A DNA stretch of 7,720 bases from NCBI GenBank assembly GCA_937930495.1, contig CALGKL010000059.1, positions 1 through 7,720 of the forward strand, read 5' to 3'. A program made the translations under genes and the position numbers. Each line of letters opens with the position of its first letter. Position 1 is the first letter of the stretch. This DNA is from an uncultured Gloeocapsa sp. GTDB lineage: Bacteria > Cyanobacteriota > Cyanobacteriia > Cyanobacteriales > Gloeocapsaceae. This document shows positions 1 through 7,559 of this stretch, piece after piece. The notes under the pieces are model-generated. The model was not told where the DNA came from. It saw only the letters and a list, made by a program, of their open reading frames with translations, and ran no database searches.

Positions 1-147
1 TAGAAAAGAATTCTCAAAACTAGTGGTAAAGCACAGACTCAAGGGAAGGGAGGGAATCAATTCTAATTGTTAAGGGTTATCAACTCCACAATCTTAGTTA
101 AGAAATTTTTAACAGAATGTTGATTAAAAGTCAAATTAGGGAACGTT

Positions 148-1560
148 ATGTATAGTAGCACTGGAATTGAACCGATTTCCTGTGCTTTTAGCAATCATTC
201 TAGGATAGTAGCAAAGATGGTAGTTAGCATGAGTAATTCAGAACATAGGCAATCTTGCTCTTTAGATGACTTAGATACTCCCTATAAAGAGCGAGAACGT
301 TTGAATATCATTAAAAAATTAGATTTATTAAGCCCAGAAACTATCCCTATCTGCGAAGAAGCCACTCAGATGGTAACACGTTTTCTGGATATTCCTATTT
401 GTTTTCTCGGTTTGATGCTACAAGACTATCTTTGGCTTAAATCTGCTGTAGGTTTAGCTAAACTAGGATTTATGAATCCTATCGCTCAAGAGCGCAAAAT
501 CATGAGAGAAGATTGTTTTTGTCATCAGGTAATTAATACTGAACAAATTTTAATTATTGATGACACTCTCAATGATCCTTTCTATGCTAACCTTTCCCTA
601 GTTAAAAATTATGGTGTTCGTTCTTACTTGGGTATTCCTTTAACAACCACCACAGGAAATTGTTTAGGTACTTTAGCGGTTATGGATTTAGTTCCCCATT
701 CCTTTACCATTAAAGACAGGGAGTTTTTAGCTTTAACCGCTAGATGGTTTATGCGAGAACTAGAAAGTAAATATTATGCTCACAATGATACTGATAATTT
801 TAATACCGCCAATCTTGCTCAAAACGCTATTGAAAGTTTTCAAGCTAAACTCTCTCGGGAAATTATCCAAAATCTCCGCGCTCCTTTGACTAATATTATT
901 GGAATGTCCAGTGTTTTAAAAGATGAAACCTATGGCAGTTTGAATCAAAAACAGAAAAAATATTTAGATATTATCTATAAAAGTGGTCATCAAATGACTT
1001 CCTTAATAAATGCTTTAGCCGAAATTAATTTAGACGCTGAAGAATTACACCAGGTTAAATTAAGTTCAGCAAATCCTACCCTGATTGTTAAAGAAGTAAT
1101 GAATAATTTAGAGAATTGGGTAGAATTAGATGTCATTAGCGAGAATAAATCATCTCTATACCTTTTAGATAGAAAAAAGGTTTGTCAAGCGATCTATCAT
1201 TTAATAATTAGTTTAGTAGGAAGAAAAGAAACCCAGGAAAAAGTCACTATCAAAATTACTTATGAGCCTAAAACAATTACTTTAACCTTATCTTTAAATG
1301 TTAATCTCAATGAACAGCTCTGGTTTTTATTAAAAAAACAACAATTGGATATATTATGGCAAACTCAAACCATCAAAACTAATAATCTGACTAAAATTAT
1401 TAAGGAAACAGATCCAGGAAAATATTACTATAATCAATTACTGGAATTATTCCTAAGTTGCTACTTAGTAGAATTACAAAAAGGGGAAATTATGATAAAA
1501 GCTTGTCAAAATGGGTCTTATAAGTGTATCGTAAAATTACCGAAAATCCTAGCCAAATAA
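148..1560 (+). CDS. GAF-domain, histidine-kinase-like protein lacking catalytic residues (probable pseudokinase)
   Basis: This is a 470-residue protein with no membrane segment, so it is probably cytoplasmic. Residues about 60-205 look like a GAF sensor domain, with an EDCFC-HQV stretch at 121-128 and a GVRSYLGIPL strand at 156-165. Residues about 230-295 resemble a HisKA dimerisation helix pair, but the H-box reads QNLRAPL (241-247), so Gln241 sits where the phosphorylated His should be. Residues about 300-467 keep the outline of a HATPase domain, ending in LVELQKGEI (440-448) and a final VKLP strand. The N-box Asn is missing (CQAIYHLIISL, 346-356), no DxGxG box is visible, and the GLGL box is replaced by LELF (432-435). 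It probably binds a ligand or partner rather than signalling by phosphotransfer; that is inference. The start at 148 has AGGGA 5 nt upstream. ATG 217, with AGGAT 10 nt upstream, is a credible shorter start. ictB follows closely. Confidence 0.85.
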   Translation: MYSSTGIEPISCAFSNHSRIVAKMVVSMSNSEHRQSCSLDDLDTPYKERERLNIIKKLDLLSPETIPICEEATQMVTRFLDIPICFLGLMLQDYLWLKSAVGLAKLGFMNPIAQERKIMREDCFCHQVINTEQILIIDDTLNDPFYANLSLVKNYGVRSYLGIPLTTTTGNCLGTLAVMDLVPHSFTIKDREFLALTARWFMRELESKYYAHNDTDNFNTANLAQNAIESFQAKLSREIIQNLRAPLTNIIGMSSVLKDETYGSLNQKQKKYLDIIYKSGHQMTSLINALAEINLDAEELHQVKLSSANPTLIVKEVMNNLENWVELDVISENKSSLYLLDRKKVCQAIYHLIISLVGRKETQEKVTIKITYEPKTITLTLSLNVNLNEQLWFLLKKQQLDILWQTQTIKTNNLTKIIKETDPGKYYYNQLLELFLSCYLVELQKGEIMIKACQNGSYKCIVKLPKILAK

Positions 1561-1571
1561 TTAGTAGCTTT

Positions 1572-2924
1572 ATGAATTCTGTAGGTAACAATTGGCTTAA
1601 TTATAGCTTAATTGGTCGTTTGGTGGGTAGTTTAGCTACTTGGGGACAAAGTTCTTGGTTATTAGGTAAATCACAGCTAGTAGGGACTATCTTATTGGCT
1701 TTAACAATATCTTTAGCTCCATTTGTCTCAACGACTACAATAGGAATTATACTATTGGGGATAGGCTGTTTTTGGTTACTCCTAACCCTAACAGAAGAAC
1801 AAAAAATTTCTAGCGGTTGGATTGATAAACTAGTATTTTTGTACTGGTTAATCGCCACAGTAGCCACAGCTTTTTCACCAGTAAAAAGTGCAGCGATAGA
1901 CGGTTGGATCAAGTTAACCCTATATTTAATGTTTTTTGCTCTGAGTGCGCGAATATTGCGCTCACCACGTTTACGCTCTTGGTTGATAACCTTATTATTA
2001 CACGTATCCTTAATCGTTAGTATCTATGGAGTCAGACAGAAAATTTTCGGAGCAGCACAATTAGCAACCTGGAATGATCCCACTTCTCCCTTAGCCAATA
2101 AAACTAGAGTATATAGTTATCTAGGGAATCCCAACCTCTTAGCGGGATATTTGTTAGCAGCGATCGCCCTAAGTTTAGGAGCGATTTTTATTTGGAGAGG
2201 ATGGTTAGGAAAAAGCCTAGCTGTGACTATTTTTCTGGTTAACTCTACTTGTCTATATTTTACCGATAGTCGTGGTGGCTGGTTAGCCATAGCGGGATTA
2301 TTGGCTACATTTGGCTGTTTACTCTATGCTCGTTATTATCAATTTTTACCCAGATTTTGGCGTTATTGGTTGATACCTTTAGTAGTAGGAGCTATATGTC
2401 TGTTAGGGGCGATCGCCTTTTTCCGAGTAGAAACCTTACGTTTAAGACTATTAAGTCTCTTTGTCGGAAGAGCGGACAGTAGTAACAACTTTCGTCTCAA
2501 CGTTTGGGGTGCGGTTTTAGAGATGATTCGGGATTATCCTATTATAGGTATAGGTCCTGGCAATGAAGCTTTTCAGCAGATTTATCCCTTGTATATGCGT
2601 CCTAAATTTACCTCCCTAGGAGCTTATTCTATCTATCTAGAGATGACAGTAGAAATGGGGTTGATTGGGATTAGCTGCTTTTTAACTCTAGTGGGGATGA
2701 CCTTTTACCGAGGGGTAAGTAATCTAAACAGACTAATCAAAACTAATAATGTAGAGGGATTTTGGTTAATGAGTGCAATCTCAGGTTTAGTCGGTTTACT
2801 CATCCAGGGAATAGCAGATGTGATTTGGTATCGTCCCCAGGTTAATACCCTTTGGTGGTTTTTAGTCGCTTTAATCGCTAGTTTTGATTATATAACCCGT
2901 AAGGACGTAAAACTAACGTCCTAG
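1572..2924 (+). CDS. ictB: IctB family membrane protein (Wzy/O-antigen-ligase-like fold)
   Basis: This polytopic inner-membrane protein of 450 residues has roughly ten to twelve hydrophobic segments. It matches Synechococcus IctB as I recall it: RLVGSL near the N terminus, SRVYSYLGNPNLL-like residues (here TRVYSYLGNPNLL, 178-190), SRGGWL (233-238), a VGR-DSSNNFR-NVW block (298-311), GIGPGN (326-331), a P-L-Y loop, and a WY-RP--NTLWW end. SRGG and the large loop are typical of the Wzy_C (PF04932) family. IctB was first proposed to help bicarbonate accumulation; later work questioned a transport role, so the biochemical function is unsettled. The ATG at 1572, 11 nt after the upstream stop, is preferred. 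An in-frame GTG at 1524 would add 16 residues and overlap the previous gene by 37 bp. Neither has a good Shine-Dalgarno, which suggests translational coupling with the kinase-like gene. Two HIP1 octamers lie inside. Confidence 0.93.
   Translation: MNSVGNNWLNYSLIGRLVGSLATWGQSSWLLGKSQLVGTILLALTISLAPFVSTTTIGIILLGIGCFWLLLTLTEEQKISSGWIDKLVFLYWLIATVATAFSPVKSAAIDGWIKLTLYLMFFALSARILRSPRLRSWLITLLLHVSLIVSIYGVRQKIFGAAQLATWNDPTSPLANKTRVYSYLGNPNLLAGYLLAAIALSLGAIFIWRGWLGKSLAVTIFLVNSTCLYFTDSRGGWLAIAGLLATFGCLLYARYYQFLPRFWRYWLIPLVVGAICLLGAIAFFRVETLRLRLLSLFVGRADSSNNFRLNVWGAVLEMIRDYPIIGIGPGNEAFQQIYPLYMRPKFTSLGAYSIYLEMTVEMGLIGISCFLTLVGMTFYRGVSNLNRLIKTNNVEGFWLMSAISGLVGLLIQGIADVIWYRPQVNTLWWFLVALIASFDYITRKDVKLTS
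2902..2924. terminator. Short hairpin at the 3' ends of convergent ictB and smpB (weak terminator candidate)
   Basis: AGGACGT (2902-2908) and ACGTCCT (2916-2922) form a perfect 7-bp stem around a 7-nt loop. It overlaps the last codons and the stop codon of ictB and lies 43 bp beyond the smpB stop on the other strand. No clear T-run follows in either direction, so this may act as an mRNA 3'-end stabiliser or a weak bidirectional terminator, or be chance. Confidence 0.3.
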
Positions 2925-2966
2925 GTGTAATACTAAGTTTGGCGAGTGGGAACATGGGAAGATAAT

Positions 2967-3431
2967 TTAACGCTTAAGTGCTCTAGCCATTTCTCGTTGA
3001 TCGTCACGTCGTTTGAGGGTTTCCCGTTTATCGTGTAATTTTTTACCCCTAGCCAAACCCAAACTAATTTTAATCCAGTTACCTTTGATATACATTTTCA
3101 AGGGAACGAGAGTTAAACCCTTTTGTTGAATTTGACCAATTAATTTATTAATTTCTTTGCGGTGTAAGAGTAATTTACGAGTCCGTCGAGGTTCATGATT
3201 AAAATAAGCTCCACTAGCATCATAAGGGGAGATATGGACATTAAGCAACAAAGCCTCACCATTGCGAATCAAAACATAACCATCCCGTAAATTAACTTTT
3301 CCCGCGCGAATAGATTTAACCTCTGTCCCTGTCAACTGTATTCCTGCTTCGTAGGTCTCTATAATTTCATACAGATAGCGAGCTTGACGATTATCACTAA
3401 CAATTTTAACTACTTCTTTGTTATCAGCCAT
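2967..3431 (-). CDS. smpB: SsrA-binding protein SmpB
   Basis: SmpB binds tmRNA (SsrA) and delivers it to stalled ribosomes in trans-translation, acting in the cytoplasm. The 154-residue length is normal for the family. Conserved blocks are visible in order: GIQLTGTEVKSIRAGKVNLRDGY (in 30-52), H66-ISPYD followed by HEPRRTRKLLLHRKEI (79-94), GLTLVPLKMYIKGNWIKI (105-122) and the basic tail KKLHDKRETLKRRDDQREM (130-148), which in the family enters the mRNA channel. The ATG at 3431 gives the usual short MADN start, with an AAGAG element about 11 nt upstream. A TTG at 3449 could add six residues but is less likely. It lies 108 bp downstream of glgC with a probable terminator between, so it probably has its own promoter, which I could not pick with confidence. 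Its stop faces ictB across 42 bp. Confidence 0.97.
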   Translation of the reverse strand: MADNKEVVKIVSDNRQARYLYEIIETYEAGIQLTGTEVKSIRAGKVNLRDGYVLIRNGEALLLNVHISPYDASGAYFNHEPRRTRKLLLHRKEINKLIGQIQQKGLTLVPLKMYIKGNWIKISLGLARGKKLHDKRETLKRRDDQREMARALKR

Positions 3432-3480
3432 AGAATATTTGCTCTTCAAATTGAGGAATAGGGAATACAGGTTAGGGATT

Positions 3481-3529
3481 AGAAGAAAAGAAGTAGGTGT
3501 TTAAAATTCGCACCCAATTATCACCTACT
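3481..3529 (-). terminator. Probable intrinsic terminator of glgC
   Basis: Read on the minus strand, AGTAGGTG (3529-3522) pairs with CACCTACT (3499-3492) as a perfect 8-bp stem around a 22-nt loop that can pair further through AATT/AATT. The stem is followed by the T-rich run TTCTTTTCTTCT (down to 3481). It lies just past the glgC stop and ahead of smpB. The long loop and the interrupted T-run make it weaker than a textbook terminator. Confidence 0.5.
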
Positions 3530-3539
3530 CCTATTTAAA

Positions 3540-4829
3540 TTAGATAATGGTACCGTCAGAGATTACTGCGTTTTTGAGGATCACCACAATGCCGCTACGA
3601 ATATAGAAACCATCTTCTTCACGTTCGGCCTCTTCGACGTGATCTTTGTTAATGATTTGAACATTACTACCAATGCGAGCATTTTTATCGATGATGGCGC
3701 GACGAATGATGCTATTTTTGCCAATCCCTACTGGTATTTTACCAGATTCTAAACTTTTTTGTCTTTCTAAAAAAGGCTCATAGTAATCAGCACCCATAAT
3801 CAAGGTATCTTCAACCACTGAATTGGAATCAATCAAAGTCCGAACACCTAAAACCGAGTGATTAATTTGACATTGCTTAAGAATGCAACCATCACCGATG
3901 ATTGATTCAGTGACTCGACAATCTAATAACTTAGAGGGAGGTAGATAACGAGAACGAGTGTAGATAGGTGCTTTTTCATCATAAAAACTAAAAGGAGGAA
4001 TTGGCTGCTCTGTCAGAGCCAAATTAGCCTCATAAAAAGCTTGAATGGTCCCGATGTCTTCCCAGTAATCCTTGAATAAAAAGGCTTGGAGATTATACTT
4101 CTTAGCCGCATTTGGAATAATTTCTTTACCAAAGTCAGTATCTTCGGGGTTATCTTGTAACAATTTAGCCATAACCTCTTTGTTAAAGACATAGATACCC
4201 ATAGAAGCAATATAAGGTTTTTCTTTAGCTTCAGTAGCATCTAGTCCCAATACGGTAGTATCTACCTGCATTTGTTGGAGAGCTTCTCCCTTGGGCTTTT
4301 CGGAGAAATCCACCACTCTACCATTGTCATCGATTTTCATCAAGCCAAAACTAGAGGCGGTTTTTGCGCCGATAGGCACAACCGAGAGGGTGATATCAGC
4401 TTTAGTTTCCCGATGACGCTGGATAAATTCAGCATAATCCATGCGATAGAGATGGTCTCCTGATAAAATCAGATACTCATCGATATCCCATTCTTGAAAC
4501 AACCAGAGATACTGACGTACCGCGTCTGCAGTTCCCTGAAACCAGCTGGGATTTTCTGTGGTTTGTTGGGCTGCGAGTACTTCGACAAAACCTTCACTAA
4601 AGCTAGAAAAATTATAAGTACGGCTTAAGTGACGATTGAGAGAAGCTGAGTTAAACTGGGTTAAAACGTATATTTTCAGAATTTGTGAGTTGATACAATT
4701 ACTAACGGGAATATCAATAAGACGATACTTTCCCGCTAGGGGTACTGCTGGTTTAGCCCGTAACTTGGTCAAAGGATAAAGACGAGTACCCGCGCCTCCT
4801 CCTAGAATAATTGCTAAAACTCTTTTCAT
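3540..4829 (-). CDS. glgC: Glucose-1-phosphate adenylyltransferase (ADP-glucose pyrophosphorylase)
   Basis: GlgC makes ADP-glucose and pyrophosphate from glucose-1-phosphate and ATP, the committed step of glycogen synthesis. The 429-residue length equals the cyanobacterial norm. The N-terminal nucleotidyltransferase domain shows [12 protein letters not shown] (10-21), [21 protein letters not shown] (in 24-44), the catalytic SGDH with Asp125, and the sugar-phosphate site FSEKPK (175-180). The C-terminal left-handed beta-helix begins near 300. Lys382 and Lys419, which in the Anabaena enzyme bind the activator 3-phosphoglycerate, are present at the same numbers, as is Arg294, linked to phosphate inhibition. 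The enzyme should therefore be activated by 3-PGA and inhibited by phosphate. The ATG at 4829 has GAGG 7 nt upstream and gives the standard [12 protein letters not shown] start; an ATG at 4844 lacks a ribosome site. The hydrolase-like gene ends 65 bp upstream on the same strand, so co-transcription is possible. Confidence 0.98.
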   Translation of the reverse strand: MKRVLAIILGGGAGTRLYPLTKLRAKPAVPLAGKYRLIDIPVSNCINSQILKIYVLTQFNSASLNRHLSRTYNFSSFSEGFVEVLAAQQTTENPSWFQGTADAVRQYLWLFQEWDIDEYLILSGDHLYRMDYAEFIQRHRETKADITLSVVPIGAKTASSFGLMKIDDNGRVVDFSEKPKGEALQQMQVDTTVLGLDATEAKEKPYIASMGIYVFNKEVMAKLLQDNPEDTDFGKEIIPNAAKKYNLQAFLFKDYWEDIGTIQAFYEANLALTEQPIPPFSFYDEKAPIYTRSRYLPPSKLLDCRVTESIIGDGCILKQCQINHSVLGVRTLIDSNSVVEDTLIMGADYYEPFLERQKSLESGKIPVGIGKNSIIRRAIIDKNARIGSNVQIINKDHVEEAEREEDGFYIRSGIVVILKNAVISDGTII

Positions 4830-4894
4830 AGGATAACCTCGCATATTGTCAGATGATCTCTCACCTCAAGTTTAGCCGAATAGGGGAAGGTTAC

Positions 4895-5746
4895 CTAATC
4901 TTGATTTAGTGACTCCCGTTGCCAAAAATTAAGGATAAGAGGGTTAATTTCTTTGAGCCAATGTTCCTGGGGGTAGTGTTTAGCTTCGGGTAGTTTGCGC
5001 AATTCTATATATTTGTTACTAGCGGCTAAGGTGGCGATCGCCGTTGAGTCTAACCAAGGATCTAACATTCCCCAGAGAATTAGGGTTGGTTTACTCCAGG
5101 TAGTTAGACCTGATTCTATCCTAGCTAGGGATTGTTTGAGTTGGAGATTTTTAGTTGCTGCTCTAAGCGATCGCCCTGCGGCAGAACTTTTGAGGAAGGG
5201 TTGACGGTATTTAGCTAAATCTTCTTCTGCAATTACAAAGCCACTGCCTTTTTCCAGGGTACGATCTACCAAGAGAGGATCTTGGGTTAACATTTCCCCT
5301 GCTAGAGGAATCGTCCATTGTTGCATGATCCAGGGTAATTTAGCGGTTTTGACTATAGGGGTATTGAGAATAATTAAACGCTCAATTTTGTCGGGGTTGG
5401 TCAGAGCATATTCTATCCCTACTGTAGCCAGAAAACCTTGGACTATTAGGGAAACTTTCTCTAAATTCAGGTTATTTAATAATTCTGTCAAAGCTTGTAA
5501 ATAAGCTTGAGGAGTATAGGCAAAATCCCGCTGACTTGGTTTACTCGAAGCCCCAAAACCGATCCAATCAGGGGCGATCGCTCTCAATCCTTTTTTAGCT
5601 AATTCTAGGAGAATACCTTGCCAAGTATGACTATGGGCGGGAATCCCGTGGAGAAGAATTACTGCAGGTTGGGAATTAGTTAGTTTTGTTTCTCGTAAAT
5701 ACCAGGTGAGTTTACCTATGCTGAGATTTTGTTCTTGTATTATCAC
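4895..5746 (-). CDS. Alpha/beta-hydrolase-fold protein with Gly at the nucleophile position
   Basis: This 283-residue soluble protein is the usual size for a single-domain alpha/beta hydrolase related to haloalkane dehalogenases and epoxide hydrolases. Visible landmarks are the oxyanion-side HGIPAHSHTW (33-42), DWIGFGASSKP (60-70), a cap region near 130-215, the acid-loop WGMLDPWL (225-232, Asp229) and a late His257 in EAKHYPQEHW. The nucleophile elbow reads IVQGFLATVG (101-110), so Gly104 sits where Ser or Asp is expected. It either lacks classical hydrolase activity or uses another mechanism; substrate and role are unknown. From memory, similar VQGF elbows occur in cyanobacterial and chloroplast relatives, which would make this a family trait. 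The start is GTG: an in-frame TAA sits two codons upstream (5750-5752) and no nearby ATG exists. No Shine-Dalgarno is seen. Three HIP1 octamers lie inside. Confidence 0.88.
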   Translation of the reverse strand: MIIQEQNLSIGKLTWYLRETKLTNSQPAVILLHGIPAHSHTWQGILLELAKKGLRAIAPDWIGFGASSKPSQRDFAYTPQAYLQALTELLNNLNLEKVSLIVQGFLATVGIEYALTNPDKIERLIILNTPIVKTAKLPWIMQQWTIPLAGEMLTQDPLLVDRTLEKGSGFVIAEEDLAKYRQPFLKSSAAGRSLRAATKNLQLKQSLARIESGLTTWSKPTLILWGMLDPWLDSTAIATLAASNKYIELRKLPEAKHYPQEHWLKEINPLILNFWQRESLNQD

Positions 5747-5761
5747 TGTTTAAAGTCTAGT

Positions 5762-5775
5762 GTATCTTTTGATAC
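5762..5775. promoter_or_regulatory. NtcA-type binding site (GTA-N8-TAC) between the hydrolase-like gene and amt1
   Basis: GTATCTTTTGATAC matches the NtcA consensus GTA-N8-TAC exactly, and with its flanking bases forms a perfect palindrome TGTATC-TTTT-GATACA (5761-5776). NtcA is the global nitrogen regulator of cyanobacteria and activates amt genes under ammonium shortage. A -10-like TATTAA (5800-5805) lies 24 nt downstream, giving a site centre near -43 from the inferred start, close to the usual -41.5. The -10 match is imperfect. The box also sits only 15 bp upstream of the GTG of the minus-strand gene. Confidence 0.75.
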
Positions 5776-5813
5776 AGAAAGAATTGGTAAAAAGCTAAAT
5801 ATTAAAGACTTTA

Positions 5814-5841
5814 AATCTAAATAATAATTTTGTCTAGTCAA
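5814..5841 (-). promoter_or_regulatory. Possible sigma70-type promoter for the hydrolase-like gene
   Basis: On the minus strand, TTGACT (5841-5836) and TAGATT (5819-5814) are separated by 16 nt, placing the transcript start near 5807 with a leader of about 60 nt. The -35 is good and the -10 matches four of six. The NtcA box would then lie inside the leader. This is a motif match only in an AT-rich spacer. Confidence 0.3.
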
Positions 5842-5855
5842 CTTAGGGCAAAGTT

Positions 5856-7361
5856 ATGGAAAATTTACTTAAACCTGGTAATGTCGAGATGTCTAAACTA
5901 AGAATGAACAATAGAGGCAAAACAACTAAAGGAGACTGGTTTAGTAGTCTTAAAGAAGTATTACCATCTTACTGGTTAGCTTGTATTCCTCTAGTAGCAA
6001 TTATTATCGTTGTTTGGAATACAGCGGTGCTAGCCCAGGATGGGGAGCAGTTAAGTACAGAAGAAGTACAGGGAACTCTCAACGCCATTTGGATTCTGAT
6101 TGCCTCAATTTTGGTGATTTTTATGAACGCTGGTTTCGGTATGTTAGAAACTGGATTCTGTCGTCAAAAAAACGCGGTCAATATTCTCACCAAAAACCTG
6201 ATTGTCTTTGCGATCGCCACTATCGGTTATTGGGCGATCGGATTTTCCCTAATGTTTGGTCAGGGAAGTCCTTTTTTGGGATTGGGGGGATGGTTTCTCT
6301 CCGGTGAACCAGCTACATACGGATTAGATCCTTTCCCTGTAGGGTTACCTATACCCGTATTTTTCCTCTTTCAGGTCGCCTTCGCTGGAACAGCAGCTAC
6401 CATCGTTTCTGGCGCTGTAGCTGAGAGAATTAAATTCGTAGATTTTCTCGTATTTAGCTTAATTATTACAGGGATATCCTACCCTATTACAGGACACTGG
6501 GTTTGGGGTAGTAATGGTTGGCTAGGAGGTTTAGGCTTTTCTGATTTTGCTGGTTCTACCGTAGTACACTCGGTCGGTGGCTGGGCTGCCTTAGTAGGAG
6601 CGGCGATTTTAGGACCTAGAGAAGGTAAATACAGAGATGGTCGGACTAACGCTATTCCAGGTCACAATATGAGTATCGCTACCCTAGGTTGTTTGATTCT
6701 CTGGATCGGTTGGTTTGGCTTTAACCCTGGTTCAGAGTTAGCCGCTAACCAAAATGTACCTTTTATCGCGGTTACCACTAACCTAGCTGCAGCAGCTGGT
6801 GGTATAGCGGCTACTTTTACCTCTTGGTTTAAAGACGGGAAACCTGACCTATCTATGGTGATCAACGGTATCCTCGCCGGTTTAGTAGGCATCACCGCTG
6901 GTTGTAACGGAGTTAATTATTGGGGTGCAGTAATTATCGGGGTCATTGCTGGTGTTATTGTCGTTTTCTCCGTTAGCTTTTTTGATAGCATTAAAATCGA
7001 TGACCCTGTAGGTGCAACTTCTGTACACTTAGTTTGTGGGATATGGGGAACTTTGGCTGTTGGTTTATTCAACACCGAGACTGGTTTATTGTTTGGTGGT
7101 GGCATTCAACAACTGATTAATCAAATCATTGGGATCGTCGCTATTGGTGCTTTTACAGTCATCTTCAGTGCTATTGTCTGGATGATCTTAAAATCAACTC
7201 TGGGTTTACGTGTTACTCCCGAAGAAGAAATCGAAGGTTTAGATATCGGTGAACACGGTATGGAAGCTTATAGCGGTTTTGTCAAAGAATCAGATGTCTT
7301 AGGTAGTAATTTTGGTACGAGCATTAGTGGTGCTGAAGATTTGACTGGTTCCCTAGATTAA
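5856..7361 (+). CDS. amt1: Ammonium transporter (Amt/MEP/Rh family)
   Basis: This inner-membrane channel-like transporter takes up ammonium; it works as a trimer and in this family is gated by a PII protein. It has 501 residues. A hydrophobic stretch at 39-59 followed by VLAQDG (58-63) looks like a cleavable signal sequence, as in AmtB. About eleven membrane segments follow. Conserved features are [10 protein letters not shown] (91-101), AERIKF (189-194), the family signature beginning [13 protein letters not shown] (230-242) and [16 protein letters not shown] (383-398). His238 and His391 fit the twin-His pore pair. The cytoplasmic tail [17 protein letters not shown] (456-472) is the conserved C-terminal region implicated in gating. 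The start at 5856 has AGGG 7 nt upstream; Met12 and Met17 are possible later starts, since 38 residues ahead of the signal core is long. It is transcribed alone: an NtcA box lies upstream and a strong terminator downstream. One HIP1 octamer is inside. Confidence 0.97.
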   Translation: MENLLKPGNVEMSKLRMNNRGKTTKGDWFSSLKEVLPSYWLACIPLVAIIIVVWNTAVLAQDGEQLSTEEVQGTLNAIWILIASILVIFMNAGFGMLETGFCRQKNAVNILTKNLIVFAIATIGYWAIGFSLMFGQGSPFLGLGGWFLSGEPATYGLDPFPVGLPIPVFFLFQVAFAGTAATIVSGAVAERIKFVDFLVFSLIITGISYPITGHWVWGSNGWLGGLGFSDFAGSTVVHSVGGWAALVGAAILGPREGKYRDGRTNAIPGHNMSIATLGCLILWIGWFGFNPGSELAANQNVPFIAVTTNLAAAAGGIAATFTSWFKDGKPDLSMVINGILAGLVGITAGCNGVNYWGAVIIGVIAGVIVVFSVSFFDSIKIDDPVGATSVHLVCGIWGTLAVGLFNTETGLLFGGGIQQLINQIIGIVAIGAFTVIFSAIVWMILKSTLGLRVTPEEEIEGLDIGEHGMEAYSGFVKESDVLGSNFGTSISGAEDLTGSLD

Positions 7362-7386
7362 AGCTTAGTTTTTAAACCTCGATTTT

Positions 7387-7415
7387 CCTACACTTAACAC
7401 TAGGTGTAGGTTTTT
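7387..7415 (+). terminator. Intrinsic terminator of amt1
   Basis: CCTACACTTA (7387-7396) pairs with TAGGTGTAGG (7401-7410), a 10-bp stem with one G-U pair and an ACAC tetraloop, followed directly by TTTTT (7411-7415). It lies 26 nt after the amt1 stop. An outer CCTCG/CGAGG pair (7377-7381 with 7431-7435) and facing T/A runs could lengthen the structure. No T-run follows on the minus strand, so it serves the plus strand. Confidence 0.9.
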
Positions 7416-7476
7416 AGGTTAACAAAAAAACGAGGAAAAGTGCTCTTTTTACCCTTTTGCTCAGATTCTTCTTAAA

Positions 7477-7550
<74 letters not shown>

Positions 7551-7559
7551 TTGACTTAT

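Larger units (their letters stand above)
2160..6217. repeat. Six dispersed HIP1 octamers (GCGATCGC)
   Basis: Full HIP1 palindromes start at 2160, 2409, 5034, 5167, 5574 and 6210. All lie inside coding sequence: two in ictB, three in the hydrolase-like gene, one in amt1. Such density is a hallmark of many cyanobacterial genomes. None occurs in the kinase-like gene, smpB or glgC. Confidence 0.9.

Noticed and set aside
1..147. Promoter and possible 3' end of an upstream gene in the first 147 bases.
   Set aside because: Only small AT-rich palindromes and scattered -10-like words are present; no -35/-10 pair or NtcA box stands out, and no coding frame can be shown.
508..540. Cys-His pair (C125-H126) in the GAF domain as a bilin-binding site of a cyanobacteriochrome or phytochrome.
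   Set aside because: It sits in the ordinary GAF motif that is often written sFCxxa, well before the DDT-NDPFY stretch, and the surrounding chromophore-domain motifs are absent.
1591..1615. Near-duplicated GCTTAATT (1593-1600 and 1605-1612) as an operator near the ictB start.
   Set aside because: It encodes the natural NWLNYSLIG stretch, is short and AT-rich, and has no matching promoter.
1601..1912. Minus-strand reading frame of 103 codons inside ictB.
   Set aside because: It is antisense to a well-supported conserved gene and the protein resembles no family; it is a frame shadow.
4013..4240. Alternative-frame reading frame inside glgC, same strand.
   Set aside because: It is completely covered by the conserved glgC frame and has no credible start signal.
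4995..5204. Plus-strand frame opposite the hydrolase-like gene.
   Set aside because: It is antisense to a gene with clear fold motifs; its openness reflects codon bias and HIP1 sites.
6232..6241. Seventh HIP1 site in amt1.
   Set aside because: The sequence is GCGATCGG, one base off the octamer.
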